Shown: one piece after another, positions 45,314-55,018 of the stretch
How the letters are laid out: each line of letters starts with the position of its first letter
How positions within the stretch are numbered: position 1 is the first letter of the stretch
NCBI RefSeq assembly: GCF_905197185.1
Contig: NZ_CAJJXW010000002.1
DNA: 64,000 nucleotides
Source: Megamonas sp905197185
Lineage (GTDB): Bacteria; Bacillota; Negativicutes; Selenomonadales; Selenomonadaceae
Strand: one strand, 5' to 3'
Notes under the pieces: model-generated
The model's input: the letters and a program-made list of their open reading frames with translations, nothing else
Database searches by the model: none
What the model was told of the DNA's origin: nothing
Made by a program: the position numbers and the translations under genes

Positions 45314-46161
45314 TCTCTATCATCCATAAAATTAATAAATTCATGAATATACTCTATATTTTTTTCTCTATTTAAATTATAAATACATGAAAATAAAACA
45401 TCTAAAATATATTGTAATACTATATGTGAAGAAAATTGTGATATTCTATCACGTAAATTCTCCTTATCACTGATTGATAATTGATATTTTATATAATTAG
45501 CATACATATTACCATTTGCTTTACTAATAAAAATAATAGGTATTTGCTTTAAATATAATTTTTTTATAATACTAGGAATAAATGTTGCTTTACCTGAATA
45601 AGATATAATAATTGCTACATGTTTTTTATCAGCTGCTAAAACTCTCATTCTTTGTTCATACAAGGATTTTGGACAATTGACAATTCGTCCAATCGTTAAC
45701 ATTTTATCTTGAAAATTTTCTGCTGCATTTAAATTATGTGCATGCGTATATATATCAATAACTTTAGCATTAAATAATAAATGAGTAACTTTTGTTAAGA
45801 TTACATGATCAATATAATTAAAAGTATCTTTTATTGTTGTTTCATATAAGTTCATTAATTTATATGCAATACTTTTTTGACTATCATTATATTTAAATGG
45901 ATAGTTTACATCTACAACTTTACTATTTTCTTGCTTAATCATAAGATCTTGCACTAATTGTATTTTCAATTTATTAAATCCATCTATACCTATTTTTTTA
46001 CATAATCTATGTATAGTTGATTTAGACACAAAAACTGTATCCGCTAATTCTTGAATAGTTTGTTCTTTTACAATTTCTTTATTATTTAAGATATAATTTA
46101 TTACTTTCATTTCTATAGGTGTTAAATCATCACAAAATTTAATCATATTTTCTAAAAGCAT
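45304..46161 (-). CDS. RpiR/MurR-family transcriptional regulator
   Basis: This 285-residue protein has an N-terminal RpiR helix-turn-helix (about 1-75, with TIQELADTVFVSKSTIHRLCKKIG) and a C-terminal SIS sugar-phosphate-binding domain (about 110-250, with VIDIYTHAHN and VAIIISYSGKAT). Such proteins sense phosphosugars and control nearby PTS or sugar genes. It is convergent with the glucoside operon, so that operon is the likely target. A typical SIS sugar isomerase active site is not expected in this family. Confidence 0.85.
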   Translation of the reverse strand: MLLENMIKFCDDLTPIEMKVINYILNNKEIVKEQTIQELADTVFVSKSTIHRLCKKIGIDGFNKLKIQLVQDLMIKQENSKVVDVNYPFKYNDSQKSIAYKLMNLYETTIKDTFNYIDHVILTKVTHLLFNAKVIDIYTHAHNLNAAENFQDKMLTIGRIVNCPKSLYEQRMRVLAADKKHVAIIISYSGKATFIPSIIKKLYLKQIPIIFISKANGNMYANYIKYQLSISDKENLRDRISQFSSHIVLQYILDVLFSCIYNLNREKNIEYIHEFINFMDDREIE

Positions 46162-46243
46162 TTTCTATTCCTTTCAAATATAACAATTTTATATCTTAAC
46201 TATTCATCAAATAATTTAATTAATATTAGTCTAATAATAAAAT

Positions 46244-46290
46244 AGTGATTATATAAAAATAATATAATCACTTCTATATAATCACTACTA
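46244..46290 (-). terminator. AT-rich hairpin after proS
   Basis: AGTGATTATAT pairs with ATATAATCACT, and a third copy of the arm (ATATAATCACTA) allows an alternative pairing. It lies just past the proS stop. Confidence 0.45.
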
Positions 46291-46297
46291 AAATTTA

Positions 46298-48004
46298 TTA
46301 TAAGTTTTTAAGCATATCTTTTACTGTTTGTGCACAATCATCAACTTTTATATTAGAAGTAGCACCATCACGGCGAACTTTGATTTCAACTTCATTAGCA
46401 TCTAAAAGTTTAGGGCTTACAGTAATACGTACTGGATAACCAATTAAATCAGCATCTTTGAATTTTACGCCAGCTCTGTCTTTTCTATCATCTAAAAGTA
46501 CATCTATACCAGCATTTTTCATATCAGCATAAAGTTTTTCAGCAATTTGCATTTGAGCTTCATCTTTAGCATTAATAGGCACAATAACTACTTCAAATGG
46601 TGCAATAGCTACAGGCCAAATAATACCATTATCATCATGGAATTGTTCAATAGCAGCTGCCATTGTACGGCTAACACCGATACCATAGCAACCCATGATC
46701 AATGGTTTTTCTTTACCATTTTCATCAAGGAAAGTAGCACCGAGTGCTTTACTGTATTTTGTACCAAGTTTAAATACTTGTCCTACTTCAATACCATGAG
46801 TCATTTTTACTGGTGCTCCACAATGAGGACATGGATCTCCTTCAGCGATAAGACGAATATCAGCTACAATTACATCGCCAAAATCGCGTTTTGGATTAGC
46901 ATTTTTATAATGGCAATCTTCTTCATTTGCACCGCAAACAGCATTATGCATTTCCATTACTGTAGCATCAACAACCACGATTGCATCTTTGCTAAGACCG
47001 ATTGGGCTCATGAAACCAGGCACACCACCAATAGCACGAATAGCAGACTCTTCTGCCATTTTTAAAGCAATTGCACCTGTTACATTTTGTAATTTTACAT
47101 CATTTACTTCATGGTCACCACGAACAAATGCACAGATAACTTGGTCTTTTTCATTTTGGAAAATAACAGCTTTAATATTTTTTTCAAGTGGCATATTTAA
47201 AAATTCAGCTACAGCTTCAATAGTTTTTGTACCAGGAGTATTTACTTTTTCAAGTGGTAATTCTTCTTCAACTGGTGCAATAATTGGTTTTAATTCGGAT
47301 TTTTCAGCGTTTGCTGCATAATCACATTTTTCACAGTAAACGATATCAGATTCACCAGTTTCAGCTAATACAGTGAATTCATGTGTTGTAGCATTACCAA
47401 TAGCACCGCCGTCAGCTTCTACAGGACGGAAAGTAAGACCGCAACGAGAGAAAATCTTTGTATAAGCATCATACATATCTTGATAAGATTTATCAAGACC
47501 TGTTTCATCTTTATCAAAAGAATAACCATCTTTCATGATAAATTCACGTCCACGCATAAGACCAAAACGAGGACGAATTTCATCGCGATATTTATTTTGA
47601 ATTTGATATAACAATAATGGTAATTGTTTATAAGAACGTACTTCATTACGTACTAAATCTGTAATAATTTCTTCATGTGTTGGGCCAAGACAAAATTCAC
47701 GATTATGTCTATCTACCAAACGGAACATTTCTTCGCCAAAAACTTCCCAACGACCAGTTTCTTTCCAAAGTTCAGATGGTTGTAAAATAGGAAGTGCTAA
47801 TTCTTGTCCATCTTTAGCTTCCATTTCTTCACGAATAATTTGTTCTATTTTGCGTAAAGTACGCCAAGCAAGTGGTAAATATGTATAAACCCCGCCTGCT
47901 ACTTTACGAATAAAACCAGCTCTAAGCATTAACTGATGACTAGGCACTTCAGCTTCTGCTGGAGTCTGACGCAATGTAGGTGCATAAAGTTTAGATGTAC
48001 GCAC
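46298..48004 (-). CDS. proS: Prolyl-tRNA synthetase, bacterial type
   Basis: This class II synthetase of 568 residues charges tRNA(Pro). Class II motifs are visible in the N-terminal catalytic part (YTYLPLAWRTLRKIEQIIREEM, then RDEIRPRFGLMRGREFIMKD). An editing (INS) domain covers about 225-390 and deacylates Ala-tRNA(Pro). An anticodon-binding domain covers about 465-568. The start is GTG at 48004 behind AGGAGGA. It has its own transcription unit, as the ispG terminator lies upstream. Confidence 0.96.
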   Translation of the reverse strand: MRTSKLYAPTLRQTPAEAEVPSHQLMLRAGFIRKVAGGVYTYLPLAWRTLRKIEQIIREEMEAKDGQELALPILQPSELWKETGRWEVFGEEMFRLVDRHNREFCLGPTHEEIITDLVRNEVRSYKQLPLLLYQIQNKYRDEIRPRFGLMRGREFIMKDGYSFDKDETGLDKSYQDMYDAYTKIFSRCGLTFRPVEADGGAIGNATTHEFTVLAETGESDIVYCEKCDYAANAEKSELKPIIAPVEEELPLEKVNTPGTKTIEAVAEFLNMPLEKNIKAVIFQNEKDQVICAFVRGDHEVNDVKLQNVTGAIALKMAEESAIRAIGGVPGFMSPIGLSKDAIVVVDATVMEMHNAVCGANEEDCHYKNANPKRDFGDVIVADIRLIAEGDPCPHCGAPVKMTHGIEVGQVFKLGTKYSKALGATFLDENGKEKPLIMGCYGIGVSRTMAAAIEQFHDDNGIIWPVAIAPFEVVIVPINAKDEAQMQIAEKLYADMKNAGIDVLLDDRKDRAGVKFKDADLIGYPVRITVSPKLLDANEVEIKVRRDGATSNIKVDDCAQTVKDMLKNL

Positions 48005-48117
48005 TATAAATTCCTCCTAAAATATATGGGAAAAACCCTTTTCAATATTAATTAACTTATATATTCTATCATACTTTAGCTAAAATAAAAATGTTCATTA
48101 TCTTCTTTGCCACTAAA

Positions 48118-48160
48118 AAAGCTGTAATAAAATCAAAAACAAAAATCTTATTACAGCTTT
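48118..48160 (-). terminator. Terminator of the rpsB-to-ispG region operon
   Basis: AAAGCTGTAATAA pairs with TTATTACAGCTTT, followed by a T run on the minus strand. It overlaps the end of ispG. Confidence 0.75.
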
Positions 48161-48164
48161 CTTC

Positions 48165-49223
48165 TTATTTTATTAACTTATCTAGTTCTTCAAATAAAGC
48201 ATCTACTAATTTATCTTCAGGTACTTTATTTATAATTTCACCTTTACGGAAAACTAATCCTTCACCTTTTCCGCCAGCGATACCAATATCAGCATCACGA
48301 GCTTCACCTGGGCCATTTACAACACACCCCATAACAGCGACTTTAATTGGTTTTGTTATTCCTGACAATCTTTGTTCTACTTTTTCAGCAATACTTGGTA
48401 AATCAATATTACAACGACCACAAGTAGGACATGAAATAAGTGTAGGTCCATATTCTTTAAGACCTAATGCTTTTAAAATTTCATTTGCTACTTTCACTTC
48501 ATTTACAGGATCACCAGTCAAAGAAATGCGGAATGTGTCGCCGATGCCTTCAGCAAGTAAAGCACCTATACCTACAGCAGATTTAATAATTCCTGTATTT
48601 ACAGTGCCTGCTTCTGTTATGCCTAAATGAAGTGGATAATCCACTGTTTCACTCATCAAACGATAAGCATCTAGCGTCAATGGTACATCATGTGCTTTTA
48701 GTGAAATTTTAATATCATAGAAATTTAATTTTTCTAGAATTCTTATATGCTCTAAAGCACTTTCAACTAACGCTTCTGCTGTTACTTTACCATATTTTGC
48801 CAACAATTTTTTATCAAGTGAGCCTGCATTAACACCTATGCGTATAGGAATATTTCTTGTTTTTGCAGCTTCGACTACTGCCTTTACACGCTCTTCATCG
48901 CCGATATTGCCAGGATTAATGCGAAGTGCATCTATACCTTGTTCTATAGCTTTTAAAGCTAAACGATAATCAAAATGAATATCTGCAACTAAAGGCACAT
49001 CGACTTGATTTTTAATATTGTAAATATTTTCAGCTGCGGACATATCAGGCACAGCTACACGAACAATATCACAACCAGCAGATACTAATGCTTTAATCTG
49101 TGCTACCGTAGCATTTGTATCTGTTGTCTTAGTATTAGTCATAGATTGTACAGAAATCGGTGCACCGCCACCAATTTTTACATTACCTATACTGATTTGT
49201 CGTGTCATTTTTCTTTTTATCAT
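48165..49223 (-). CDS. ispG: 4-hydroxy-3-methylbut-2-enyl diphosphate synthase IspG
   Basis: This 4Fe-4S enzyme of the MEP isoprenoid pathway converts MEcPP to HMBPP. The N-terminal TIM barrel begins at RQISIGNVKIGGGAPISVQSM. Cluster ligands lie in CPTCGRCNIDL and CVVNGPGEA toward the C-terminus. The likely start is ATG 49223 (352 residues) with AAGGTG about nine bases upstream. A GTG at 49235 is the alternative. It follows rseP in the operon that also holds dxr, another MEP enzyme. Confidence 0.95.
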   Translation of the reverse strand: MIKRKMTRQISIGNVKIGGGAPISVQSMTNTKTTDTNATVAQIKALVSAGCDIVRVAVPDMSAAENIYNIKNQVDVPLVADIHFDYRLALKAIEQGIDALRINPGNIGDEERVKAVVEAAKTRNIPIRIGVNAGSLDKKLLAKYGKVTAEALVESALEHIRILEKLNFYDIKISLKAHDVPLTLDAYRLMSETVDYPLHLGITEAGTVNTGIIKSAVGIGALLAEGIGDTFRISLTGDPVNEVKVANEILKALGLKEYGPTLISCPTCGRCNIDLPSIAEKVEQRLSGITKPIKVAVMGCVVNGPGEARDADIGIAGGKGEGLVFRKGEIINKVPEDKLVDALFEELDKLIK

Positions 49224-49260
49224 TACATCCAACACCTTTTTATGTTGTATTTATTAACTC

Positions 49261-50295
49261 TTAACCAAATAAACGACCAACATCTTGAGCTGTAGCAAAA
49301 AACATCAAGGATAATAATAAAATTATACCTGCCATTTGCACTACTCTCACATATTTAGCTTCAATAGCTTTGCCACGAATTGCTTCTACCAATAAAACTA
49401 CGAAATGACCACCATCTAATGCAGGAATTGGCAATAAATTTATTACACCTAAGTTCAAACTCAATAATGCAGCAAATTGTAATAATGGAACTAAACCTAA
49501 ATGTGCAGCTTGACTAGTCATTTGAGCTACACCCACTGGCCCAGATAACTCTGCACTCACACTACCTGTTATCATGCCCACAAGTCCACTATACATCTGA
49601 TATATAATATTTATCACGGTAGAAAAAGCTAATACTATTGCTTCACCAAAACCTACACTTTTTACATTAACAGGTGCAGTTACACCGATCAATGCACGTT
49701 TAGCTTGTTCATCATATTTCGGTACAACAGAAGTCGCCATCTGTTCATTATCGCGGATAAATTCTATTTTTAAAATTTTGCCATCAGCAGTTTGTACTTT
49801 TTGCACAAAATTTGTCCAAGAAGTGATCTGTTCTCCATTTACACTTAAAATTTTATCCCCATCTTTTAATCCAGCTTGACTTGCTGGCTCGCCAGCAATT
49901 ACTTGTCCCAAAACTGGAGCATTCGATGGAGTTTGTATACCATTAAAGAAAAAGACTCCTGCAAAAATCAAAAACGGTAAAATAAAGTTCATTATCGAAC
50001 CAGCCAAAATTACAATCATTCTAGCCCATACAGGACGAGCCCAATATGCTCTATCTCCTGCATCTTCATCCATGCCTTTTTCCATTCCTGCAATTTTATT
50101 GAAACCGCCAAGAGGAATAGCTCTTATTGAATATACTGTTTCTCCCTTTTTAGTACTTACTAATTTAGGACCAAAACCAATTGCAAATTCATCTACACGC
50201 ATACCTGTTTTTTTTGCAGTAATAAAATGTCCAAATTCATGAACTAATACGAGTAAACCAAAGACAAATATAATAGCAATGGCACTGATTAACAC
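49261..50295 (-). CDS. rseP: Site-2 zinc metalloprotease RseP
   Basis: This intramembrane protease cleaves anti-sigma factors and leftover signal peptides. The zinc motif HEFGH is at residues 19-23 in the first helix, a single PDZ domain covers about 120-200, and the third zinc ligand is in NLLPIPALDGGH. Length is 344. The start is GTG at 50295 behind GGAGA, overlapping the dxr stop by seven bases. Confidence 0.94.
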   Translation of the reverse strand: MLISAIAIIFVFGLLVLVHEFGHFITAKKTGMRVDEFAIGFGPKLVSTKKGETVYSIRAIPLGGFNKIAGMEKGMDEDAGDRAYWARPVWARMIVILAGSIMNFILPFLIFAGVFFFNGIQTPSNAPVLGQVIAGEPASQAGLKDGDKILSVNGEQITSWTNFVQKVQTADGKILKIEFIRDNEQMATSVVPKYDEQAKRALIGVTAPVNVKSVGFGEAIVLAFSTVINIIYQMYSGLVGMITGSVSAELSGPVGVAQMTSQAAHLGLVPLLQFAALLSLNLGVINLLPIPALDGGHFVVLLVEAIRGKAIEAKYVRVVQMAGIILLLSLMFFATAQDVGRLFG

Positions 50296-51440
50296 TTATA
50301 AATCTTCTCCTTTACTTGCTTACGAATATTGCTATCAATTTCAAATAAATCTTCAAGTTCTGGTTCTACCAAAGTTATATGAGATTGCATAGCTTCTTCT
50401 ATTATATCATAAATATCTAAGAAACTAATCTTTTCATTTAAGAAAGCTTCTACAGCTATTTCATTGGCAGCATTCATCACACAAGGCATAGAACCGCCTA
50501 TTTTCCCAGCTTCATACGCTAAAGCAAGACCTCTAAATGTGTCTGTATCTGGCTTTTCAAAAGTTAAATCTTTCATTTGCCAAAAATCTAATTTTTCAGC
50601 AGGACAAACCATTCTTTCTGGATATGTGAGTGCATATTGTATAGGAAGTCTCATATCAGTTGAGCCTAATTGAGCGATAACTGAGCCATCCACATATTGC
50701 ACCATAGAATGAATGATACTTTGAGGATGAACTACTACCTGAATTTTATCATAATCCACATTATATAATTGTTTTGCTTCAATTACTTCTAAGCCTTTAT
50801 TCATCAATGAAGCACTATCAATAGTAATCTTGCGTCCCATTTTCCATGTTGGATGACTTAAACACTGTTTTACGGAAACATTTTTTAAATCTTCTATTTT
50901 CTTACCTCTAAAAGGACCGCCAGAAGCAGTGATTAATAATTTGTCAACTTTATTCATATCTTCGCCATGCAAACATTGAAATAATGCTCCATGTTCACTA
51001 TCAATTGGCATGATATCAATTTGTTTTTCACGAGCTTTTTTCATGACTAAATCGCCAGCTACTACTAAAGTTTCTTTATTAGCTAATGCGATATTCTTAC
51101 CAGCTTCAATAGCCTTCATTGTTGGACGAAGACCTGCAAAACCCATCAAAGAAGTAACTACTGTATCAATTTTATCTGTAGTAGCCCCTTCAATTAATCC
51201 TTCTTCACCATAATATAATTTAGTTTCTCCTACATAACGAGCTTTTAATTTTTCATAAGCTTCTTTATTATGCAAAATCGCCATAGCTGGTTTAAATTCA
51301 TTTATTTGCTGTTCTAATAATTCATCATTATTATTAGCGGCTAAAACTTCAATTTTCAAGAAATCACTATGATTTCTAACTACATCTAAAGTTTGAGTTC
51401 CAATTGAACCTGTTGAACCTAATACTGCAATTTTTTTCAT
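50289..51440 (-). CDS. dxr: 1-deoxy-D-xylulose 5-phosphate reductoisomerase
   Basis: This second enzyme of the MEP pathway is NADPH- and metal-dependent. The nucleotide loop GSTGSIGTQTLDV is at the N-terminus. Metal ligands lie in PIDSEHGALFQC, and ASGGPFRG and the late MNAANEIAVEAFL are conserved. Length is 383. It sits between cdsA and rseP in a tight cluster. Confidence 0.97.
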   Translation of the reverse strand: MKKIAVLGSTGSIGTQTLDVVRNHSDFLKIEVLAANNNDELLEQQINEFKPAMAILHNKEAYEKLKARYVGETKLYYGEEGLIEGATTDKIDTVVTSLMGFAGLRPTMKAIEAGKNIALANKETLVVAGDLVMKKAREKQIDIMPIDSEHGALFQCLHGEDMNKVDKLLITASGGPFRGKKIEDLKNVSVKQCLSHPTWKMGRKITIDSASLMNKGLEVIEAKQLYNVDYDKIQVVVHPQSIIHSMVQYVDGSVIAQLGSTDMRLPIQYALTYPERMVCPAEKLDFWQMKDLTFEKPDTDTFRGLALAYEAGKIGGSMPCVMNAANEIAVEAFLNEKISFLDIYDIIEEAMQSHITLVEPELEDLFEIDSNIRKQVKEKIYKC

Positions 51441-51459
51441 TATATTATATTCCTTTACC

Positions 51460-52302
51460 TTAAATATCTAATAAAAATATTGCTATATAATAAACGAGCG
51501 GTGCTGTAAATAATAAACTATCAAATCTATCTAACACGCCACCATGACCTGGAATTAAAGTACCTGAATCTTTGATACCTACAAATCTTTTAATACAAGA
51601 CTCTACTAAATCGCCAAATGTACCAATAATTGCTATCAATGCACCCATTAATAACATAATCATCATATCAAAATTAAAATAATTACCTAAAAGACCTACA
51701 CATATCATTGAACCTAAAATTCCGCCAACAAAACCTTCAACGCTTTTTTTAGGACTGATTTCTGGACATAAACGATGTTTACCTATACTGCAACCTACAA
51801 AATAAGCAAAGCTATCACTAGCCCATGTACCAATAAAAGTAAGCCATATTAAAATACAACCTACAGAAAATTCACCTAACAAACTATTAGTTGCTAAAAT
51901 AGTTGTATCCTCAAACATTCTAAGCATCACTAAATGATAAAAAGGAATTGCTATATACATGGTTCCTGCTAAAGTAATACAACCATCTAATACAGAGAAA
52001 TGTTTATGATTAAATATCATATTCATCAAAGAAACAAATATAGCTATTACAATACTAAATGCAATATTATTTGTTAAATACGCTCCTAATATGATGAAAC
52101 AAATATTAAACAATCCCCAAAATAATGGTATATTATAATCCTTATGTGTAAAAGCATTCACATACTCTCGCCAAGCAAGACAAGCAAGTACTATCGAAAC
52201 TGCAATAAATACTGTACCTCCTGTCTGGATAACGCCTGTAGCTATTATTATTCCAATAATTCCACTGATAATTCGCGTTAGCAAAATCTTCCACCGCCCC
52301 AA
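51460..52302 (-). CDS. cdsA: Phosphatidate cytidylyltransferase CdsA
   Basis: This multi-helix membrane enzyme makes CDP-diacylglycerol, the entry to phospholipid synthesis. The family signature is near the C-terminus (KRFVGIKDSGTLIPGHGGVLDRFDSL). The frame opens with TTG at 52302 and has a poor ribosome site. A TTG six codons in (52284), preceded by GGGGCGGTGG, is an alternative start. uppS ends only four bases upstream. Confidence 0.92.
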   Translation of the reverse strand: MGRWKILLTRIISGIIGIIIATGVIQTGGTVFIAVSIVLACLAWREYVNAFTHKDYNIPLFWGLFNICFIILGAYLTNNIAFSIVIAIFVSLMNMIFNHKHFSVLDGCITLAGTMYIAIPFYHLVMLRMFEDTTILATNSLLGEFSVGCILIWLTFIGTWASDSFAYFVGCSIGKHRLCPEISPKKSVEGFVGGILGSMICVGLLGNYFNFDMMIMLLMGALIAIIGTFGDLVESCIKRFVGIKDSGTLIPGHGGVLDRFDSLLFTAPLVYYIAIFLLDI

Positions 52303-52305
52303 AAA

Positions 52306-53082
52306 TTATTTACTACTTAATCCTCCAAATCGTCTATCTCTTTTTTGGAAATCAACAATTGCTTGTAAAAATTCTTCTGAAGAGAAATCCGGCCAATTTG
52401 TCTTTGTAAACCAAAATTCGGCATACGCTGCCTGCCATAATAAGAAATTACTCAATCGTATATCGCCACTTGTTCTAATCATTAAATCTACAGGTGGCAA
52501 ATCTTTTGTATATAAATTATCGTCAATCACTTTATCATCAATTTCATCAACAGATAAATCACCTGATTGTACTTCACTAACTATATTTTTTACTGCTGTT
52601 ACAATCTCATCTCTACCACCATAATTTACAGCAACATTAAATCTTACACCAGTATTATTTTTAGTGCGTTCTTCTGCTGCATGTAATTCATTTGGTAAAT
52701 TACCTGGTAATTCATCAACTCTTCCAATAAAGTGAATACGTACATTATCTTCACACATTTCATCAATTTGTTCTGCTAAAAAACTAGAAAATAAATTCAT
52801 CAGAAAATTAACTTCTGTCATTGGTCTTTTCCAGTTTTCAGTAGAAAATGCATATACTGTTAAAATAGGTATATTATATTTTATACAAGTTTTAAGAATT
52901 TTTTTTAGTGTTTTTACGCCAGCTTTATGTCCAGATGTTCTAATTAAACCCTTTCCAGTAGCCCAGCGACCATTTCCATCCATAATTATACCAACATGTT
53001 GTGGTAATTTATTTAAATCTAATTGTTCATCAATAGAAATATTTCTTTTTTCCTTTTTAGAAGAAAATATTTTTTTGAGCAT
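52306..53082 (-). CDS. uppS: Isoprenyl (undecaprenyl) diphosphate synthase
   Basis: This cis-prenyltransferase makes the C55 lipid carrier for peptidoglycan. The pyrophosphate-binding motif is GIIMDGNGRWA near residue 33, and the late RTSGDIRLSNFLLWQ block is conserved. Length is 258, including an N-terminal basic tail. AGGAGGGG precedes the ATG. It links the MEP genes downstream to lipid carrier synthesis. Confidence 0.96.
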   Translation of the reverse strand: MLKKIFSSKKEKRNISIDEQLDLNKLPQHVGIIMDGNGRWATGKGLIRTSGHKAGVKTLKKILKTCIKYNIPILTVYAFSTENWKRPMTEVNFLMNLFSSFLAEQIDEMCEDNVRIHFIGRVDELPGNLPNELHAAEERTKNNTGVRFNVAVNYGGRDEIVTAVKNIVSEVQSGDLSVDEIDDKVIDDNLYTKDLPPVDLMIRTSGDIRLSNFLLWQAAYAEFWFTKTNWPDFSSEEFLQAIVDFQKRDRRFGGLSSK

Positions 53083-53116
53083 ACTAGAGGCCCCTCCTAA
53101 ACAAATTATAAGAAAT

Positions 53117-53141
53117 AAGCCCCTCTTTATTTCCAGAGGGG
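53117..53141 (-). terminator. GC-rich hairpin between the ferredoxin gene and uppS
   Basis: GCCCCTCTTTATTTCCAGAGGGGC forms a strong stem. The T run after it is poor, so it may act as a partial terminator or processing site rather than a full stop. Confidence 0.5.
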
Positions 53142-53173
53142 CCTTTCCAGTGGTTATTGTTAATCAAAGTCAA

Positions 53174-53341
53174 TTAAGCTTCGATAGCACCTGCTGGACA
53201 ACCAGCTTGACATGCACCACATTCTACACACATATCTGCATCAATTTCATAATGGTTTTCACCTTCAGAAATAGCACCTACAGGACAAGTACCTGCACAA
53301 GCACCGCAAGAAATGCAATCATCAGTAATTTTATAAGCCAT
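53174..53341 (-). CDS. 2[4Fe-4S] ferredoxin
   Basis: This 55-residue clostridial-type ferredoxin has two complete motifs, CISCGACAGTCP and CVECGACQAGCP, so it can bind two 4Fe-4S clusters. It is a low-potential electron carrier. It starts at ATG 53341 behind a textbook AAAGGAGGTG. It sits between frr and uppS. The nearby MEP enzyme IspG needs reduced ferredoxin or flavodoxin, which is one possible use, though no specific partner is shown. Confidence 0.95.
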   Translation of the reverse strand: MAYKITDDCISCGACAGTCPVGAISEGENHYEIDADMCVECGACQAGCPAGAIEA

Positions 53342-53344
53342 TTA

Positions 53345-53545
53345 TTACACCTCCTTTCGCATTTTAGCAGCAGCTGTAAGTTCTAATACATTATCATCTA
53401 AAACTTTTACTCTGACAATATATAATTTGCTATCATCAACTTTAAAATAGCCTCTCATTGGCACAGTATAATTCATTTTAAATTTTATATTTCTAGAATT
53501 TAATCGTTCTATAGCCTCAACAGCTGGTAATCCTAAATATTCCAT
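53345..53545 (-). CDS. Small protein of unknown function beside frr
   Basis: This 66-residue protein has no membrane segment. The first 25 residues (YLGLPAVEAIERLNSRNIKF) weakly resemble a PASTA-like repeat, and the rest is beta-rich. The family is not certain. It fills the gap between frr and the ferredoxin gene. The ATG at 53545 follows the frr stop by a few bases, so it is in the operon, and its end overlaps the ferredoxin ribosome site. Confidence 0.6.
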   Translation of the reverse strand: MEYLGLPAVEAIERLNSRNIKFKMNYTVPMRGYFKVDDSKLYIVRVKVLDDNVLELTAAAKMRKEV

Positions 53546-53549
53546 ACAA

Positions 53550-54107
53550 TCAAACTTCCATTATTTCTTTTTCTTTTTCTGCTCTAGCAATGTCAATTTC
53601 TTTAATATATTTATCTACGATTTTTTGAATATCTTCTTGAGCTTTTTTAGCATCATCTTCTGTGATAGATTTTGCTTTTTCTAATTTTTTAATAGCTTCA
53701 TTAGCATCACGACGAATATTACGAACAGATACTTTAGATTCTTCTGCACGTTTATTCAATGTTTTTACAAGATCAGTGCGACGTTCTTCTGTAAGCTGAG
53801 GTATATTTAAACGAATTACTGTACCATCATTATTTGGGCTAAGACCAAGATCAGATCTTGTAATTGCTTTTTCTATTTCATGAAGCATTGGTTTTTCCCA
53901 TGGTTGAATTAAAATCATACGAGGTTCAGGAACAGAAATATTACCTACCTGATTTACTGGTACTAAAGAACCGTAATATTCTACCATTACTTTATCTAAT
54001 AATGCAGGAGTTGCACGACCTGCACGAAGAGAAGCAAATTCAGATTTTGCTGCACTTAAAGTTTTTTTCATACGCTCTTCATTTTTAGCTATTACTTCTT
54101 TAATCAT
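53550..54107 (-). CDS. frr: Ribosome recycling factor
   Basis: This 185-residue tRNA-mimic helps EF-G split ribosomes after termination. Typical motifs include LRAGRATPALLDKVMVEYYG, ISVPEPRMILIQPW and the C-terminal EDDAKKAQEDIQKIVDKYI helix. The start overlaps the pyrH stop by one base (TAATG). Confidence 0.97.
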   Translation of the reverse strand: MIKEVIAKNEERMKKTLSAAKSEFASLRAGRATPALLDKVMVEYYGSLVPVNQVGNISVPEPRMILIQPWEKPMLHEIEKAITRSDLGLSPNNDGTVIRLNIPQLTEERRTDLVKTLNKRAEESKVSVRNIRRDANEAIKKLEKAKSITEDDAKKAQEDIQKIVDKYIKEIDIARAEKEKEIMEV

Positions 54108-54832
54108 TAATCATTACCTCCAACAGTTGTTCCAATATTTTCGCCTAAAGCAGCTTTTAAAATATTTTCATGATCATCTATATTAAATACTACTAAAGGA
54201 ATTTTATTATCCATGCAAAGACTTGTTGCTGTAGAATCCATTACTGCAAGTCCACGATTTAATACTTCTAAATATTCAAGGCTATCGAATTTTTTAGCTT
54301 CAGGATTTTTATTAGGGTCAGAATCATATACACCATCTGTATTCTTTTTACCCATTAAGATAACTTCAGCTTCAATTTCAGCAGCACGAAGAGCAGCAGT
54401 TGTATCTGTGGAGAAATAAGGATTACCTGTACCAGCACCGAAGATAACAACTCTACCTTTTTCTAAATGACGAATTGCTTTACGGCGAATATAAGGTTCA
54501 GCTACTTGACGCATTTCAATAGCAGATTGAACACGGCTGTCAACGCCCATACCTTCTAAAGCATCTTGAAGTGCTAAAGCATTCATCACTGTAGCAAGCA
54601 TACCCATATAATCTGCTGTAGCTCTATCCATACCTTTATTGCTACCAGCAAGACCACGCCAAATATTTCCGCCACCTACAACAATAGCTACTTCTATACC
54701 ATATTCACGTACTTTTTTGATTTGTTTAGCGATAGATTCTACTACTTCTGGATTAATGCCAAAACGCTGTTCACCGGCTAAAGATTCACCACTTAATTTA
54801 AAAACTATACGTTTATATTTAATATCTGCCAC
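54107..54832 (-). CDS. pyrH: UMP kinase
   Basis: This hexameric nucleotide kinase converts UMP to UDP and belongs to the amino acid kinase fold. The N-terminal KRIVFKLSGESLAG, GGGNIWRG and the late KVILMGKKNTDGVYDSDP-like block (here EVILMGKKNTDGVYDSDP) are typical. Length is 241. It starts a unit with frr after the tsf terminator. Confidence 0.96.
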   Translation of the reverse strand: MADIKYKRIVFKLSGESLAGEQRFGINPEVVESIAKQIKKVREYGIEVAIVVGGGNIWRGLAGSNKGMDRATADYMGMLATVMNALALQDALEGMGVDSRVQSAIEMRQVAEPYIRRKAIRHLEKGRVVIFGAGTGNPYFSTDTTAALRAAEIEAEVILMGKKNTDGVYDSDPNKNPEAKKFDSLEYLEVLNRGLAVMDSTATSLCMDNKIPLVVFNIDDHENILKAALGENIGTTVGGND

Positions 54833-54976
54833 AATAAAACCTCCATCAAAAACTTCTAATTTTTTTAACCTGCATAATATCTTTTCTTATTTTATCATAT
54901 ATCTATAATAAACGGTAGATATTATAATTTTTTTCTATATTTAAAATTTATAACTAAATATATTTTATTATAAAAA

Positions 54977-54998
54977 AGAGAACACCGAAGTGTTCTCT
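54977..54998 (-). terminator. Terminator after tsf
   Basis: AGAGAACACCGAAGTGTTCTCT forms a tight hairpin followed by six T on the minus strand. Confidence 0.85.
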
Positions 54999-55018
54999 CT
55001 TTGTATTTCATAATGAAA

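Noticed and set aside
46547..47611. Plus-strand open frames opposite proS.
   Set aside because: They are shadows of the synthetase codons, are rich in Ser, Thr, Phe and Ile, and lack ribosome sites.
48005..48108. A possible T-box leader before proS.
   Set aside because: The T-box core sequence and antiterminator are absent. There is only a short AT-rich leader.
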